The notes beneath the pieces were generated by a model. The model ran no database searches. It was not told the DNA's origin and worked only from the letters and a program-made list of their open reading frames with translations. This document shows, piece after piece, positions 24,775-34,007 of a stretch of 64,000 nt of DNA. Made by a program: the position numbers and the translations under genes. Within the stretch, counting starts at the first letter, position 1. Every line of letters starts with the position of its first letter. Source of the DNA: UBA10649 sp963842725. GTDB taxonomy: Bacteria; Actinomycetota; Actinomycetes; S36-B12. The stretch is taken from contig CAWJHN010000004.1 in NCBI GenBank assembly GCA_963842725.1, positions 992,001 to 1,056,000 on the forward strand, written 5' to 3'.

Positions 24775-25652
24775 GCAGCAGCCAGGACTTCGTCCGTCGT
24801 GCGGGAGCCACCGCCGATGGGCCCGTTCGCGTGAACATCACCCCGCACAATGCCGGCTGGGGATGGTCCGGACTTCGGGTCCTGGAGCTCGCGCCGGGAG
24901 AAGCGGTCACCGTCGAGTCCCAGGGCAACGAGATGCTGGTCCTGCCACTCTCGGGCTCGGCTACGGTCCACTGCGGCGCCGAAGAGGCCTTCCTGACCGG
25001 TCGTCCCAGCGTCTTCGAGGGCGTCAGCGACTTCGCCTACGTCGGACGGGACCGCGCGGCCCTGATCTCGAGCGAGTCGGGCGGGCGGTTCGCACTGCCG
25101 GCGGCGAGAGCCGGGCGCGAACTTCCCTTCCGGTACGTCCCGGCCACGGAGGTGTCCGTCGAGCTGCGCGGCGCGGGATCGTGCTCGCGCCAGGTCAACA
25201 ACTTCTGCACGCCCGAGACGTTCGAGGCGGACCGTCTCATCGCCTGCGAGGTGCTCACGCCCGGCGGCAACTGGTCCTCCTACCCGCCGCACAAGCACGA
25301 CGAGGAGCGCGAGGGCGAGACGGCACTCGAGGAGATCTACTACTTCGAGGTGGCCGCCGGGCCCTCTGGGCCGGGCGTGGCCTACCAGCGGGTGTACGGC
25401 ACCGACGAGCGCCCGATCGACGTCCTGGCCGAGATCGCGACGGGCGACGTGGTGCTCATCCCGCATGGGTGGCATGGCCCCTCGATCGCCGCGCCGGGCT
25501 ACGACCTGTACTACCTCAACGTGATGGCCGGCCCGGGTCCCGAGCGCGCGTGGCGGATCTGCGACGACCCGTCCCACGCCTGGGTGCGCGGCACCTGGGC
25601 CGAGCAGGACGTCGACCCGCGGCTGCCGCTCACCCGCGCTATCCCGCGTTGA
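24771..25652 (+). CDS. iolB: 5-deoxy-glucuronate isomerase (IolB)
   Basis: 293 residues, duplicated cupin fold. It isomerises 5-deoxy-glucuronate to 5-dehydro-2-deoxygluconate, the IolC substrate. The metal-binding motif PPHKHDEERE...LEEIYYFE (about residues 168-190) and the second-half VLIPHGWHGPSIAAPGYDLYYLNVMAG are diagnostic. The start overlaps the preceding stop by 4 nt; a 23-bp hairpin overlaps its stop codon and ends the operon. Confidence 0.94.
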   Translation: MSSSQDFVRRAGATADGPVRVNITPHNAGWGWSGLRVLELAPGEAVTVESQGNEMLVLPLSGSATVHCGAEEAFLTGRPSVFEGVSDFAYVGRDRAALISSESGGRFALPAARAGRELPFRYVPATEVSVELRGAGSCSRQVNNFCTPETFEADRLIACEVLTPGGNWSSYPPHKHDEEREGETALEEIYYFEVAAGPSGPGVAYQRVYGTDERPIDVLAEIATGDVVLIPHGWHGPSIAAPGYDLYYLNVMAGPGPERAWRICDDPSHAWVRGTWAEQDVDPRLPLTRAIPR

Positions 25653-25706
25653 CCTGCCCGGCGCGTCACCACCAGCCGGCTCCGGTGACGCGCTGGGCAG
25701 GTCAAC
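25648..25706 (+). terminator. Large hairpin terminator after iolB
   Basis: Inverted repeat 25648-25670 / 25684-25706 with 22 of 23 pairs and a 13-nt loop. It begins inside the iolB stop codon and ends 19 bp before the convergent UPF0303 stop. Confidence 0.85.
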
Positions 25707-25724
25707 GGGGTGCTGGCGCACCGA

Positions 25725-26207
25725 CTACGTGCGCTGTCCCGCCTTGAGCTCGCGCAGGCAGGCCACGACGAACTCATGGTCGTCGACCTGCGGCAGGCCG
25801 GACGCGTAGATCGCCCCGACGATCCCGACCCCGGAGACCGCGATCGGGAAGCCGCCGCCGTGCGCGGCAAAGGCGAGCTCGCTGAGTCCGGTGGCCTCGG
25901 TGAACGTCGTCGACCTCTCCTCGTACCGGACGCGGACCGCCATCGTGGACGCCTCGAAGCGCTCCACGACGCGCGCCTTGCGCGCGATCCAGTCGTCGGA
26001 GTCCGGCAGCGACCCGGGCAGGGCGGCGCGGTACGCGAGTCGCCCGAGGTGGTGAATCTCGATCACGATCGGGAGCGACGCCGCGACAGCGCGCTCCGTG
26101 GCGAGCAGCCCGAGCGCGACCGCCTCGGCGAGCGCGAACGTGGGGAGCTCGACGGCCGCGGCCTGCTCGGCCAGCGACTCGGAGGTGTATCCGCCGGTGG
26201 TCGTCAT
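25725..26207 (-). CDS. UPF0303 / heme-degrading-domain protein
   Basis: 160 residues. It matches the UPF0303 family: LPIVIEIHHLGRLAYRAALPGSLPDSDDWIARKARVVERF (cut: PGS.PDND/SDDWI.RK), and AHGGGFPIAVSGVGIVGAIYASGLPQVDDHEFVV, a HbpS/GlcG-like fold. Some relatives bind heme; function here is unknown. Its ATG overlaps the pyruvate carboxylase stop by 4 nt, so the two are cotranscribed and coupled. Confidence 0.82.
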   Translation of the reverse strand: MTTTGGYTSESLAEQAAAVELPTFALAEAVALGLLATERAVAASLPIVIEIHHLGRLAYRAALPGSLPDSDDWIARKARVVERFEASTMAVRVRYEERSTTFTEATGLSELAFAAHGGGFPIAVSGVGIVGAIYASGLPQVDDHEFVVACLRELKAGQRT

Positions 26208-29200
26208 GCCGGTGGCGCCGGGGCCAGCGTGATGACTAGATCCCCGGGCTCGACCTGCGAGGTATCGGACACGTGGATCACCTCCACGGACCCTGCCGTG
26301 CCGGCGGTCACCGCGGATTCCATCTTCATCGCCTCGATGACCGCGACCCGGTCGCCCGGCTGAACCAGGTCGCCCACCTTGACGAGGACGGAGACGACGC
26401 CAGGAACCGAGGCGGCCAGATGGGCGGGGTTTCCGGCCTCTGCCTTGGTGCGCACCTTGGTCGACTTCGGGGCCCGCTCATCGATGACGCGCAGGACGAT
26501 CGGCTGGCCGTTGGCCCGCAGGTGCACGCTGCGGCGCGCGGTCTCGTCCAGGTCGCCGATCGCGTCGAGCTCGACGAACATCTGCTGCCCCGGGGCCAGG
26601 TCGATGACCTCCGTCGTGCCGGTCTGCAATCCGTACAGGTAGGCGTGCGTGGGCAGCAGCGAGACGTCGCCGTACGTGGCTCGGGCCGTCTCGAAGGCCG
26701 CGGCCTCGGCCGGCAGCATGAGACGGGTCAGCGCCGCCTTACGGGCCACCGGATTCGCGAGCGCCTCGCGATCGACGGCGCTGAAGACCGGCTCCCGCAG
26801 CGGCGGCTTGCCGGCCAGCACGGCGCTGGTGAACGGCTCGAGGAAACCGCCCTCGGGAATGCCGAGCTGACCCTGCAGGAAGGCGATGACGGAGGCGGGC
26901 AGGTCGTGCGTCGCGGGCTCGGACTCGAGTGCCGTCCTCGTGACGCCGGCCGCGACCATCCACACCGCAAGGTCGCCGACGACCTTGCTGCTCGGCGTGA
27001 CCTTGACGGGGCGGCCGAGCAGGACGTTGGCCTCGTGGTAGGCATCCAGCACCTCGCTGAAGCGATCCCCGACGCCGAGGGCGTCGGCCTGGGCGCGAAG
27101 GTTCGACAGCTGCCCGCCCGGCACCTCATGGCGGTACACGCCGGTAGCGGGGGAGCGCTGGCCGGCCTCGAAGGGGGCGTACATGTCGCGGACTGCGTTC
27201 CAGTAGGGCTCGAGTCGGGCGGCGTCGGCGAGGGCGAGGCCACCCGCCGCGCCGGGGTCGCGGGCGGTCCGGACGGTCGCCGCCAGGAGCGCCCCGAGGC
27301 TGGGCTGGCTGCCGCCGGAGGCCATGGGCGCGGACGCGCAGTCGACCCCGTCGACGCCGACCTCGATCGCGGACAGGTACGTGGCGAGTTGGCCGCCTGC
27401 AGTGTCGTGGGTGTGCAGGCGCAGCGGCACGTCGAACCGGTCGCGCAGGGCCGGCACCAGGACGGCCGCCGCTGGAGGCCGAAGGAGCCCGGCCATGTCC
27501 TTGATCGCGAGTCCGTGCGCCCCGGCTGCGACGTACTGCTCAGCGATGCGGAGGTAGTAGTCGAGGGTGTACGTCGACTCCGCAGGATCGAGGACGTCGG
27601 CCGTGTAGCAGATCGCACCCTCGGCGTAGCCGCCGTGCTCGCGAACGGCGTCGATCACGGGCCGGGTCTTCTCGACGCTGTTGAGGGCGTCGAAGACCCG
27701 GAAGACGTCCATGCCGCTCTCGCGCGCCTGGGCAACGAAGGCCCTGATGACGTCGTCGGGGTAGGGCGCGTAGCCGAGCGCGTTGCGCCCACGGATGAGC
27801 ATCTGGGTCATGACGCCGGGCGCTGCTTCGCGCATCTGCTCGAGACGCTCCCATGGGTCGTCTCCGAGGAATCGGAGGGCGGCGTCGAATGTCGCGCCGC
27901 CCCAGCATTCCAGGCTGAACAGTCCCGGGAGCATGGACGACTGGGCGCGAGCGCCGGCGACGAGGTCCATCGTGCGGACCCGGGTCGCCAGCAGGGATTG
28001 GTGGGCGTCGCGCAGCGTCGTGTCGGTGACCACCACGTGGTCCAGGCCGCGGAGCCATCGGGCCACGGCATCGGGCCCGTCGGCGTCGAGAACCTGCTTC
28101 GCGGTGCGGACCGGCGGTGCGGCACTTGGCTCGCCCGGGGGCAGCAGCGTGCTCGGGTCGCGCAGCAGCACTCGCGACTCGCCGTTGGGCCGGTTGACGG
28201 TGACCTCGGCGAGACGGGTCAGGAGGCCGGCGGCCGCGCCGAGGGTCGAGCCCGGCTGGGCGGACACCAGGTCCGGATGCTCGTCGAGGAACGCGGTGGT
28301 GAGCTCGCCGGCCAGGAAGTCCGGCTCGCTGAGCAAGGCCCGCAGGAAGCTGACGTTGGTGGCCACGCCGCGCACCTGGAACTCCGACAGGGCCCGCCGC
28401 GCGCGCCGCGCCGCGCTGGTGAAGTCCGCGCCGCTGGTCGTGAGCTTGACGAGCAGGGAGTCGTAGAAGGGGGTGACGTCTGCGCCCGCGTACGTCGCGC
28501 CGTCGAGTCGGACGCCGGGACCGCCGGGCGAGCGGTAGACGACGATCGTGCCGGTGGCCGGCCTGAACTCGTCGGCGGGGTCCTCGGTCGTGAGCCGGCA
28601 CTGGATGGCACTGCGCTGCACGCTGATGCCCTCCTGCGCGATGCCGAGGTCGGCGAGCGTCTCGCCTCGGGCGATGCGCAGCTGTGACAGCACCAGGTCG
28701 ATGCCGGTGACCTCCTCGGTGACCGTGTGCTCGACCTGGATGCGTGGGTTCATCTCGATGAACGCGTAGCCGTAGCCGGATTGGTGGGCCTCGGCGCGGA
28801 CCTGCGGGTCGGTCCAGACAAGGAACTCGACGGTGCCGGCCGCCTTGTAGTCGACCTCGCGAGCGAAGTTGACGGCGTCCGCGCAGAGCCGGTCGATGAG
28901 GTCGCGCGGCAGACCGGGCGCGGGCGCGATCTCGACGACCTTCTGGTGGCGACGCTGGACCGAGCAGTCGCGTTCGTACAGGTGGACCACGTTGCCCTCG
29001 CCATCGGCGAGGACCTGCACCTCCACATGACGAGGCCGCACGACCGCCTGCTCCACGAAGAGGGTGTCGTCGCCGAAGGCGGCGGCCGCCTCACGTCGCG
29101 CGCCGTCGAAGACGAGCGCCACCTCCTGCGGCGTCTCGACCTTGCGCAACCCGCGCCCGCCACCTCCGCCGGACGCCTTCACGAACACCGGGTAGCCGAT

Positions 29201-29647
29201 GCGCTCGGCCACCTCGAGGGCCTCCTCGACGGAGGCCACCGGTCCGGACGCGCCCAGAACCGGCACGCCGGCGCGCTGAGCGGACTCGCGGCCGCGCACC
29301 TTGTCGCCGGTGAGCACCAGGGTCTCCGGCGTGGGCCCGACCCAGATCAGGCCGGCATCGATGACGGCCTGGGCGAAGACGGCCGACTCGGAGAGGAATC
29401 CGTACCCGGGATAGACGGCGTCCGCGCCCGCGCGATGGGCGATCTCGATGATCGCGGGGATGTCGAGGTAGGTGCGGACAGGGTGGCCGGCCTCACCGAT
29501 CTGGTAGGCCTCGTCGGCGATCAGCCGGTGCAGCGCGCTGCGATCCTCGGCGCTGTAGATGGCGACGGAGCCGATGCCCAGCTCACGTGCCGCGCGGGCA
29601 GCGCGGATGGCGATCTCACCGCGGTTGGCGATCAGCAGCTTGCGCAT
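26204..29647 (-). CDS. pyc: Pyruvate carboxylase
   Basis: 1147 residues, full length for the single-chain enzyme that makes oxaloacetate from pyruvate, bicarbonate and ATP. Order: biotin carboxylase (about 1-450; KLLIANRGEIAIRAARAA, glycine-rich SGGGGGRGLR, FIEMNPRIQVEHTVTE), carboxyltransferase (about 530-810; TDTTLRDAHQSLLATRVRT, HTHDTAGG), PC tetramerisation region, and biotinyl domain with Lys1108 in EAMKMES. It starts 137 bp from the divergent GGDEF gene. It supplies anaplerosis for growth on pyruvate- or acetyl-CoA-yielding substrates such as the aromatics and inositol handled nearby; that link is inference. Confidence 0.96.
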   Translation of the reverse strand: MRKLLIANRGEIAIRAARAARELGIGSVAIYSAEDRSALHRLIADEAYQIGEAGHPVRTYLDIPAIIEIAHRAGADAVYPGYGFLSESAVFAQAVIDAGLIWVGPTPETLVLTGDKVRGRESAQRAGVPVLGASGPVASVEEALEVAERIGYPVFVKASGGGGGRGLRKVETPQEVALVFDGARREAAAAFGDDTLFVEQAVVRPRHVEVQVLADGEGNVVHLYERDCSVQRRHQKVVEIAPAPGLPRDLIDRLCADAVNFAREVDYKAAGTVEFLVWTDPQVRAEAHQSGYGYAFIEMNPRIQVEHTVTEEVTGIDLVLSQLRIARGETLADLGIAQEGISVQRSAIQCRLTTEDPADEFRPATGTIVVYRSPGGPGVRLDGATYAGADVTPFYDSLLVKLTTSGADFTSAARRARRALSEFQVRGVATNVSFLRALLSEPDFLAGELTTAFLDEHPDLVSAQPGSTLGAAAGLLTRLAEVTVNRPNGESRVLLRDPSTLLPPGEPSAAPPVRTAKQVLDADGPDAVARWLRGLDHVVVTDTTLRDAHQSLLATRVRTMDLVAGARAQSSMLPGLFSLECWGGATFDAALRFLGDDPWERLEQMREAAPGVMTQMLIRGRNALGYAPYPDDVIRAFVAQARESGMDVFRVFDALNSVEKTRPVIDAVREHGGYAEGAICYTADVLDPAESTYTLDYYLRIAEQYVAAGAHGLAIKDMAGLLRPPAAAVLVPALRDRFDVPLRLHTHDTAGGQLATYLSAIEVGVDGVDCASAPMASGGSQPSLGALLAATVRTARDPGAAGGLALADAARLEPYWNAVRDMYAPFEAGQRSPATGVYRHEVPGGQLSNLRAQADALGVGDRFSEVLDAYHEANVLLGRPVKVTPSSKVVGDLAVWMVAAGVTRTALESEPATHDLPASVIAFLQGQLGIPEGGFLEPFTSAVLAGKPPLREPVFSAVDREALANPVARKAALTRLMLPAEAAAFETARATYGDVSLLPTHAYLYGLQTGTTEVIDLAPGQQMFVELDAIGDLDETARRSVHLRANGQPIVLRVIDERAPKSTKVRTKAEAGNPAHLAASVPGVVSVLVKVGDLVQPGDRVAVIEAMKMESAVTAGTAGSVEVIHVSDTSQVEPGDLVITLAPAPPA

Positions 29648-29784
29648 GGGCGTCCCTCGACGTGGGCGGAAATGTTCGGGACGAATCCTATGCGCGACGT
29701 GTATCGGGGCTGTTTCGTGATCCTCGTTGCAGGCGCCCCCGACAGTACGCTCGGTTCCGTGGCGCGATGAGCGGGAGGTGGCGC

Positions 29785-32700
29785 ATGGTCGACGGCCCCA
29801 CGCCGGACGCCACGTCGAACTCAGAGCCCTTCCCGTGGCCTCGGGCGGCGCTCGTGTTCCTGGGGACGGTGGTCGCGTACGCGATCCTCCCCTCCTTCGA
29901 GCCGACCAGCATCGCGGCGCATGTCGACATCATCCTCGTCGGGATCGTCCTCGGCCTGTCCGTGGGTCTCGCCATCCGGGTCGGAGAACGACTCACCCCG
30001 GCGGTTTCGCTCGGTGCTGCGGTCGCGATCATCGGCCGGTACGGCCACGACGCCATGCCACTGGAGACCACGGTCCTGCTCGGCATCGGGGTGGGCGCCG
30101 AGATCTGGGTGATGGCGACCCTGCTGCGCCGGACGGGGGCAGCGCGCCTGGCCGCCCCGGTGGACGTGCTCATGCTGCTGGTCGTTGCCATCGGAGTGTC
30201 GCTGCTCACCTCCGGCGTCGGTGCCCTCGTGCTCGCCATGACCGAGCAGGTGGAGCGCGGACTCTGGTGGAGTGTCCAGTCCTGGGCCGCGGACGACGTC
30301 TTCGGCATCGTCTGCATCGCGCCGGCGGTCATCCTCATGCACCGTCCGGCGCGGTGGTCGTGGAACCATGCAGTCGAGTACTCCATCGTCACCGCCATCA
30401 CGATGGGCGCCGCCACCTACATCTTCTTCATCGTCGACCACGAGAGCCCCGGACTCCTCGGCTGGCCGTACCTGGTGATCCTGGGTCCCATGTGGATCGC
30501 CGTCCGGCTGGGCGCGGCGGCCGTGGCCCCGATCATCGCCGTCACCTTCTGGCTGGCCGCGCTCGCAACCGCGAACGACCTCGGCGCCTTCTCGTCGGCG
30601 AGCGAGGAGCCACTTGACCGCCTGGTCGCTGCCGAGCTGTTCGGGATCGTGATCGCGACCACGATCCTCTTGCTCGGGATCCTGCGGGACGACCGCGTCC
30701 GGTCACTGGCGCGGGCGCGTGAGTCGTCGCGCCTGCTCAGGGAGGTGATCGACGGGTCGGACTCTCTGGTGTTCGCCAAGTCCTACGACGGCGAGGACTC
30801 GGGGCAGGGTCGCTACCAGCTCGTGAACGAGCGGTGGGTCGGGATCACCGGACTGTCCCGTGAGGAGGCGATCGGGCGCTCGGACGCCGAGCTCTTCCCG
30901 CCGGAGGAGGCGACGACGTCCCGGGCGAGCGACCTTGAGGTCCTCCGGTCCAACGCGGCCGAGGTCGTCGAGGAGATGCGACGAGGCGCCGACGGCAGGG
31001 AGCATGTCTACTCGAGCGCGAGGTTCCCGCTGCGCGACGGCGAGGGCAAGCCCTGGGGCGTGGGCGGGATAGCCACGGACGTCACCGAGTCCGTCCTTGC
31101 CCGCGACCGCGAGCGACGGAGTTCCGAACTGCTGAGGGCGGTCTTCGAGCTGTCGCCGACGCCCGCGGTCCGGCTGTCCGTCGCCGCGTCCGGCGCCACG
31201 CGGGCCGTCGACGCGAATGCGGCCATGTGCAAGCTGATGGATGCGCCGCTCGGGGACGTGGCCGCCTGCGACATCATCGATCGCATCCACGGCGAGGATC
31301 GCGAGGTGGCCGACGACGTCCTGGCCTTCGCCCTCGCCCGGTCCGGAGCACCGGGGCTCCCCGTGGTTCGCAAGCGGGAACTGCGCGTGCATACCGAGGA
31401 CGGCAGGCAGGTATGGGTCCTGATGAGCGCCGCGGCCGTCGGCCTGCCCGGCGCCGACGGGAACACCGAGGTCGTCGTCCAGTTCGAGGACATCACGGCA
31501 CGGCGCGCGGCCGAGGAGGCCCTGACGGAGCAGGCGCTGCGCGATGTGGTCACCGGCCTGCCCAATCGGCGCGCTCTGCACGATCGGATGCAGTCCGCGC
31601 TGCGCCGGCTGCGCCGGAACCCGGGCATCGTCACGGTGCTCTTCTGCGATCTCGATCAGTTCAAGGAGGTCAACGACAGCCTTGGTCATCAGGTGGGCGA
31701 CCTGATGCTCGTGGAGGTCGCGCGCCGCATCGAATCGGCACTTCGCCCCGAGGACACCGTCGCGCGGCTCGGCGGCGACGAGTTCGTGGCGCTCGTTGAG
31801 GGGATCGCCGAACCCGCGGACGCAATGCTCATGGCGCTGCGGATGCAGGATCGCGTGGGCGCACCCTGGACGTATGGCGATCAGGCGTTCCGCCCGGCCA
31901 TGAGCGTCGGCATCGCCATGACGTCGGATCCCGAGATGTCGGTGGACGAGCTGCTGCGGCGCGCGGACCTGGCCATGTACCGCGCCAAGGACGCCGGTCG
32001 CAATCGCGTGGTCGTCTACGAGCGATCCGTCGACGAGGAGATCCAGCAGGCCGTCGCCATCCAGCACGACCTGCGCTTCGCGATCGACGCCGATGGGCTG
32101 GTACTCCTGTACCAGCCCATCGTCCGGCTCGACGACGCCACCGTCATCGGCGCCGAGGCCCTCGTGCGCATGCGGGCACGGGACGGCACGCTGATCGCGC
32201 CTCGTGCCTTCATCCACCAGGCCGAGTCCAGCGGCCTCGTCGTTCCCATGGGCGCATGGGTCATCCGGCGAGCGCTCGCCGACCTGCACGAGTGGCGGGC
32301 CCGGGGGCGTGACCTGACGATGTCGGTAAACGTGAGCCCTGCACAGTTGCGGGACGAGGGGTTCGCGTCATTCGTGCTCGACGCGGCCGAGTTCGCCCGG
32401 GTGGACCCGCGATGGCTCTCGGTGGAGGTCACCGAGACCGCCCTGCTGCACGACCCGGGACGGTCCGGTCGCGAGCTCACCGCCCTGAGCCGGGCGGGAG
32501 TGGGGATCTCGCTCGACGACTTCGGCACCGGATACTCGAGCCTGTCGTGGCTGACGCAGTTCCCGGTCAACGTGGTCAAGATCGACAAGTCGTTCACCGA
32601 CGATGTCGGGCTGGACGATCGCAAGACCGCGATCGTCAGCGCCGTCATCCAGGTGTCGCACGAGCTCGGCTTCACGGTCGTGGCCGAGGGAGTCGAGACG

Positions 32701-32799
32701 GCCGAGCAGCGATCTCGGCTCCTGGACCTGGGCGCGGACCGGGGTCAGGGCTACCTGTTCGGCCGACCCACGCCGGTCGAGGACCCCCTCTGGACGTGA
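29785..32799 (+). CDS. MASE1-PAS-PAS-GGDEF-EAL cyclic-di-GMP protein
   Basis: 1004 residues. N-terminal MASE1-like membrane sensor with about eight helices (residues 20-310), two PAS domains (about 320-440 and 450-570), GGDEF domain (motif intact at 663-667, with the RxxD inhibitory site RPED just before it) and EAL domain (Glu791-Ala-Leu-Val-Arg; DDFGTGYSSL present). Both catalytic cores look complete, so it may make and break c-di-GMP. ATG 29785 has a clear GGGAGG 6 nt away; ATG 29767 lacks one. The 137-bp gap to divergent pyc must hold both promoters. Signal unknown. Confidence 0.9.
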   Translation: MVDGPTPDATSNSEPFPWPRAALVFLGTVVAYAILPSFEPTSIAAHVDIILVGIVLGLSVGLAIRVGERLTPAVSLGAAVAIIGRYGHDAMPLETTVLLGIGVGAEIWVMATLLRRTGAARLAAPVDVLMLLVVAIGVSLLTSGVGALVLAMTEQVERGLWWSVQSWAADDVFGIVCIAPAVILMHRPARWSWNHAVEYSIVTAITMGAATYIFFIVDHESPGLLGWPYLVILGPMWIAVRLGAAAVAPIIAVTFWLAALATANDLGAFSSASEEPLDRLVAAELFGIVIATTILLLGILRDDRVRSLARARESSRLLREVIDGSDSLVFAKSYDGEDSGQGRYQLVNERWVGITGLSREEAIGRSDAELFPPEEATTSRASDLEVLRSNAAEVVEEMRRGADGREHVYSSARFPLRDGEGKPWGVGGIATDVTESVLARDRERRSSELLRAVFELSPTPAVRLSVAASGATRAVDANAAMCKLMDAPLGDVAACDIIDRIHGEDREVADDVLAFALARSGAPGLPVVRKRELRVHTEDGRQVWVLMSAAAVGLPGADGNTEVVVQFEDITARRAAEEALTEQALRDVVTGLPNRRALHDRMQSALRRLRRNPGIVTVLFCDLDQFKEVNDSLGHQVGDLMLVEVARRIESALRPEDTVARLGGDEFVALVEGIAEPADAMLMALRMQDRVGAPWTYGDQAFRPAMSVGIAMTSDPEMSVDELLRRADLAMYRAKDAGRNRVVVYERSVDEEIQQAVAIQHDLRFAIDADGLVLLYQPIVRLDDATVIGAEALVRMRARDGTLIAPRAFIHQAESSGLVVPMGAWVIRRALADLHEWRARGRDLTMSVNVSPAQLRDEGFASFVLDAAEFARVDPRWLSVEVTETALLHDPGRSGRELTALSRAGVGISLDDFGTGYSSLSWLTQFPVNVVKIDKSFTDDVGLDDRKTAIVSAVIQVSHELGFTVVAEGVETAEQRSRLLDLGADRGQGYLFGRPTPVEDPLWT

Positions 32800-32853
32800 T
32801 CGTCCCGAGACCGCTCGTGTGTTAGCGTCCCGAGACCTGCGAAAGGACGCGAC

Positions 32854-33159
32854 ATGGTGCCCGTTGGCGATGGACCGCTCTACCTGACCGCAGTGATCAG
32901 GCCCCGGGCGGATGCGGCCCGCGAGGCCGAGGGGCATCTTCGAAGCCTGATGGCCGGCACCCGGCTCGAGGATGGGTGTGAGTACATGAATCTCGTGGTC
33001 TCAGAGGACGAGCCGGACGTCTGGTACATGTTCGAGAAGTTCCGGTCACGCGCGGACTGGGACCTGCACATGAGGACCGATCACGTGACCCAGGGCAATG
33101 CCGCCCTCGCCGACCTGCTGCGCGAGCCCACGGAACTGCGCTTCTTCACGGAGAAGTAG
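32854..33159 (+). CDS. Antibiotic-biosynthesis-monooxygenase (ABM) domain protein
   Basis: 101 residues. Single ABM ferredoxin-like barrel: LYLTAVIRPRADAAREAEGHLRSLMAGTRLEDGCEYMNLVVSEDEPDVWYMFEKF (cut: TRLEDGC.Y, W.MFEK.RS..D...H). Such proteins are small oxygenases, quinol monooxygenases or heme-handling proteins; no catalytic residue singles one out. GAAAGGA precedes the ATG. It stands alone between the GGDEF-EAL gene and pxpABC. Confidence 0.8.
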   Translation: MVPVGDGPLYLTAVIRPRADAAREAEGHLRSLMAGTRLEDGCEYMNLVVSEDEPDVWYMFEKFRSRADWDLHMRTDHVTQGNAALADLLREPTELRFFTEK

Positions 33160-33224
33160 CGTCCTGACCGAGACGTAGCGTCACGGAGCCTTTCGGTCCG
33201 TCGGCTCGTATCTAGAATCCCGTC

Positions 33225-34007
33225 ATGGCCCTCGTGATCGATCTCAACGCCGACATCGGCGAGGAGCGCGGCGACGACATCGCGCTGCTGGAGATCGTCA
33301 CCTCCGCGAACGTGGCCGCCGGCGGTCATGCCGGAGGCGGCCACGTGCTCGACGGCACTGTTCGCCAGGCGGCGGTGCTCGGCGTGGGCGTCGGTGCCCA
33401 CCCCTCGTACCTGGACCGTTCCGGCTTCGGGCGCGTCTCGCACGCGCACTCGCTCACCGATGCGCGCCTTGCCTCAACTCTGATCGAGCAGATCCTCGGG
33501 GTGGCCGCGTCGTGTGCCGCGTCCGGGACCGTCATCACCCATGTGAAGGCACACGGAGCCCTTTACGGCGACGCAGCCGTGGACGAACGCGTCGCCGGGA
33601 TCCTCCTGGCTGCGGTTGTCGATGCCCAGAGCCACCTCGGCCTCGACGTCATGCCGGTGGTCGGGATGCCCGGCTCCGCCCTCTCCCGACTGGCGTCGCA
33701 GGTGGGCGTGACGTTCATCGCCGAGGCGTTCGCCGACCGTGCCTATCGGGCGGACGGCACCCTCGTCCCGCGCTCAGCCCCAGGTGCGGTGCTGCACGAG
33801 ACGGAGCGCATCTGCCGGCAGGCCGTCATGATCGCGACCCGATCGATGGTCGTCACCGCCCGAGGCGACGAGGTGCCCGCACCAGCGCAGACCATCTGCC
33901 TGCACGGGGACACGCCGGGCGCGGTCGGCCACGCCCGTGCGATCCGCGCCGCGCTCGAGGCCGCAGGCGTGCGGATCGCACCCTGGTCGCTTCCCGGTTC
34001 GGCATGA
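33225..34007 (+). CDS. pxpA: 5-oxoprolinase subunit A (LamB/YcsF family, PxpA)
   Basis: 260 residues. PxpA starts the ATP-dependent opening of 5-oxoproline (pyroglutamate) to glutamate. The N-terminal LNADIGEERGDD, SANVAAGGHAGG and VGAHPSY motifs and the VKAHGALY motif are family hallmarks; LHGDTPGAV lies near the end. First gene of a compact pxpABC set; the stop overlaps pxpB by 4 nt. The reaction clears the spontaneous breakdown product of glutamine. Confidence 0.93.
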   Translation: MALVIDLNADIGEERGDDIALLEIVTSANVAAGGHAGGGHVLDGTVRQAAVLGVGVGAHPSYLDRSGFGRVSHAHSLTDARLASTLIEQILGVAASCAASGTVITHVKAHGALYGDAAVDERVAGILLAAVVDAQSHLGLDVMPVVGMPGSALSRLASQVGVTFIAEAFADRAYRADGTLVPRSAPGAVLHETERICRQAVMIATRSMVVTARGDEVPAPAQTICLHGDTPGAVGHARAIRAALEAAGVRIAPWSLPGSA

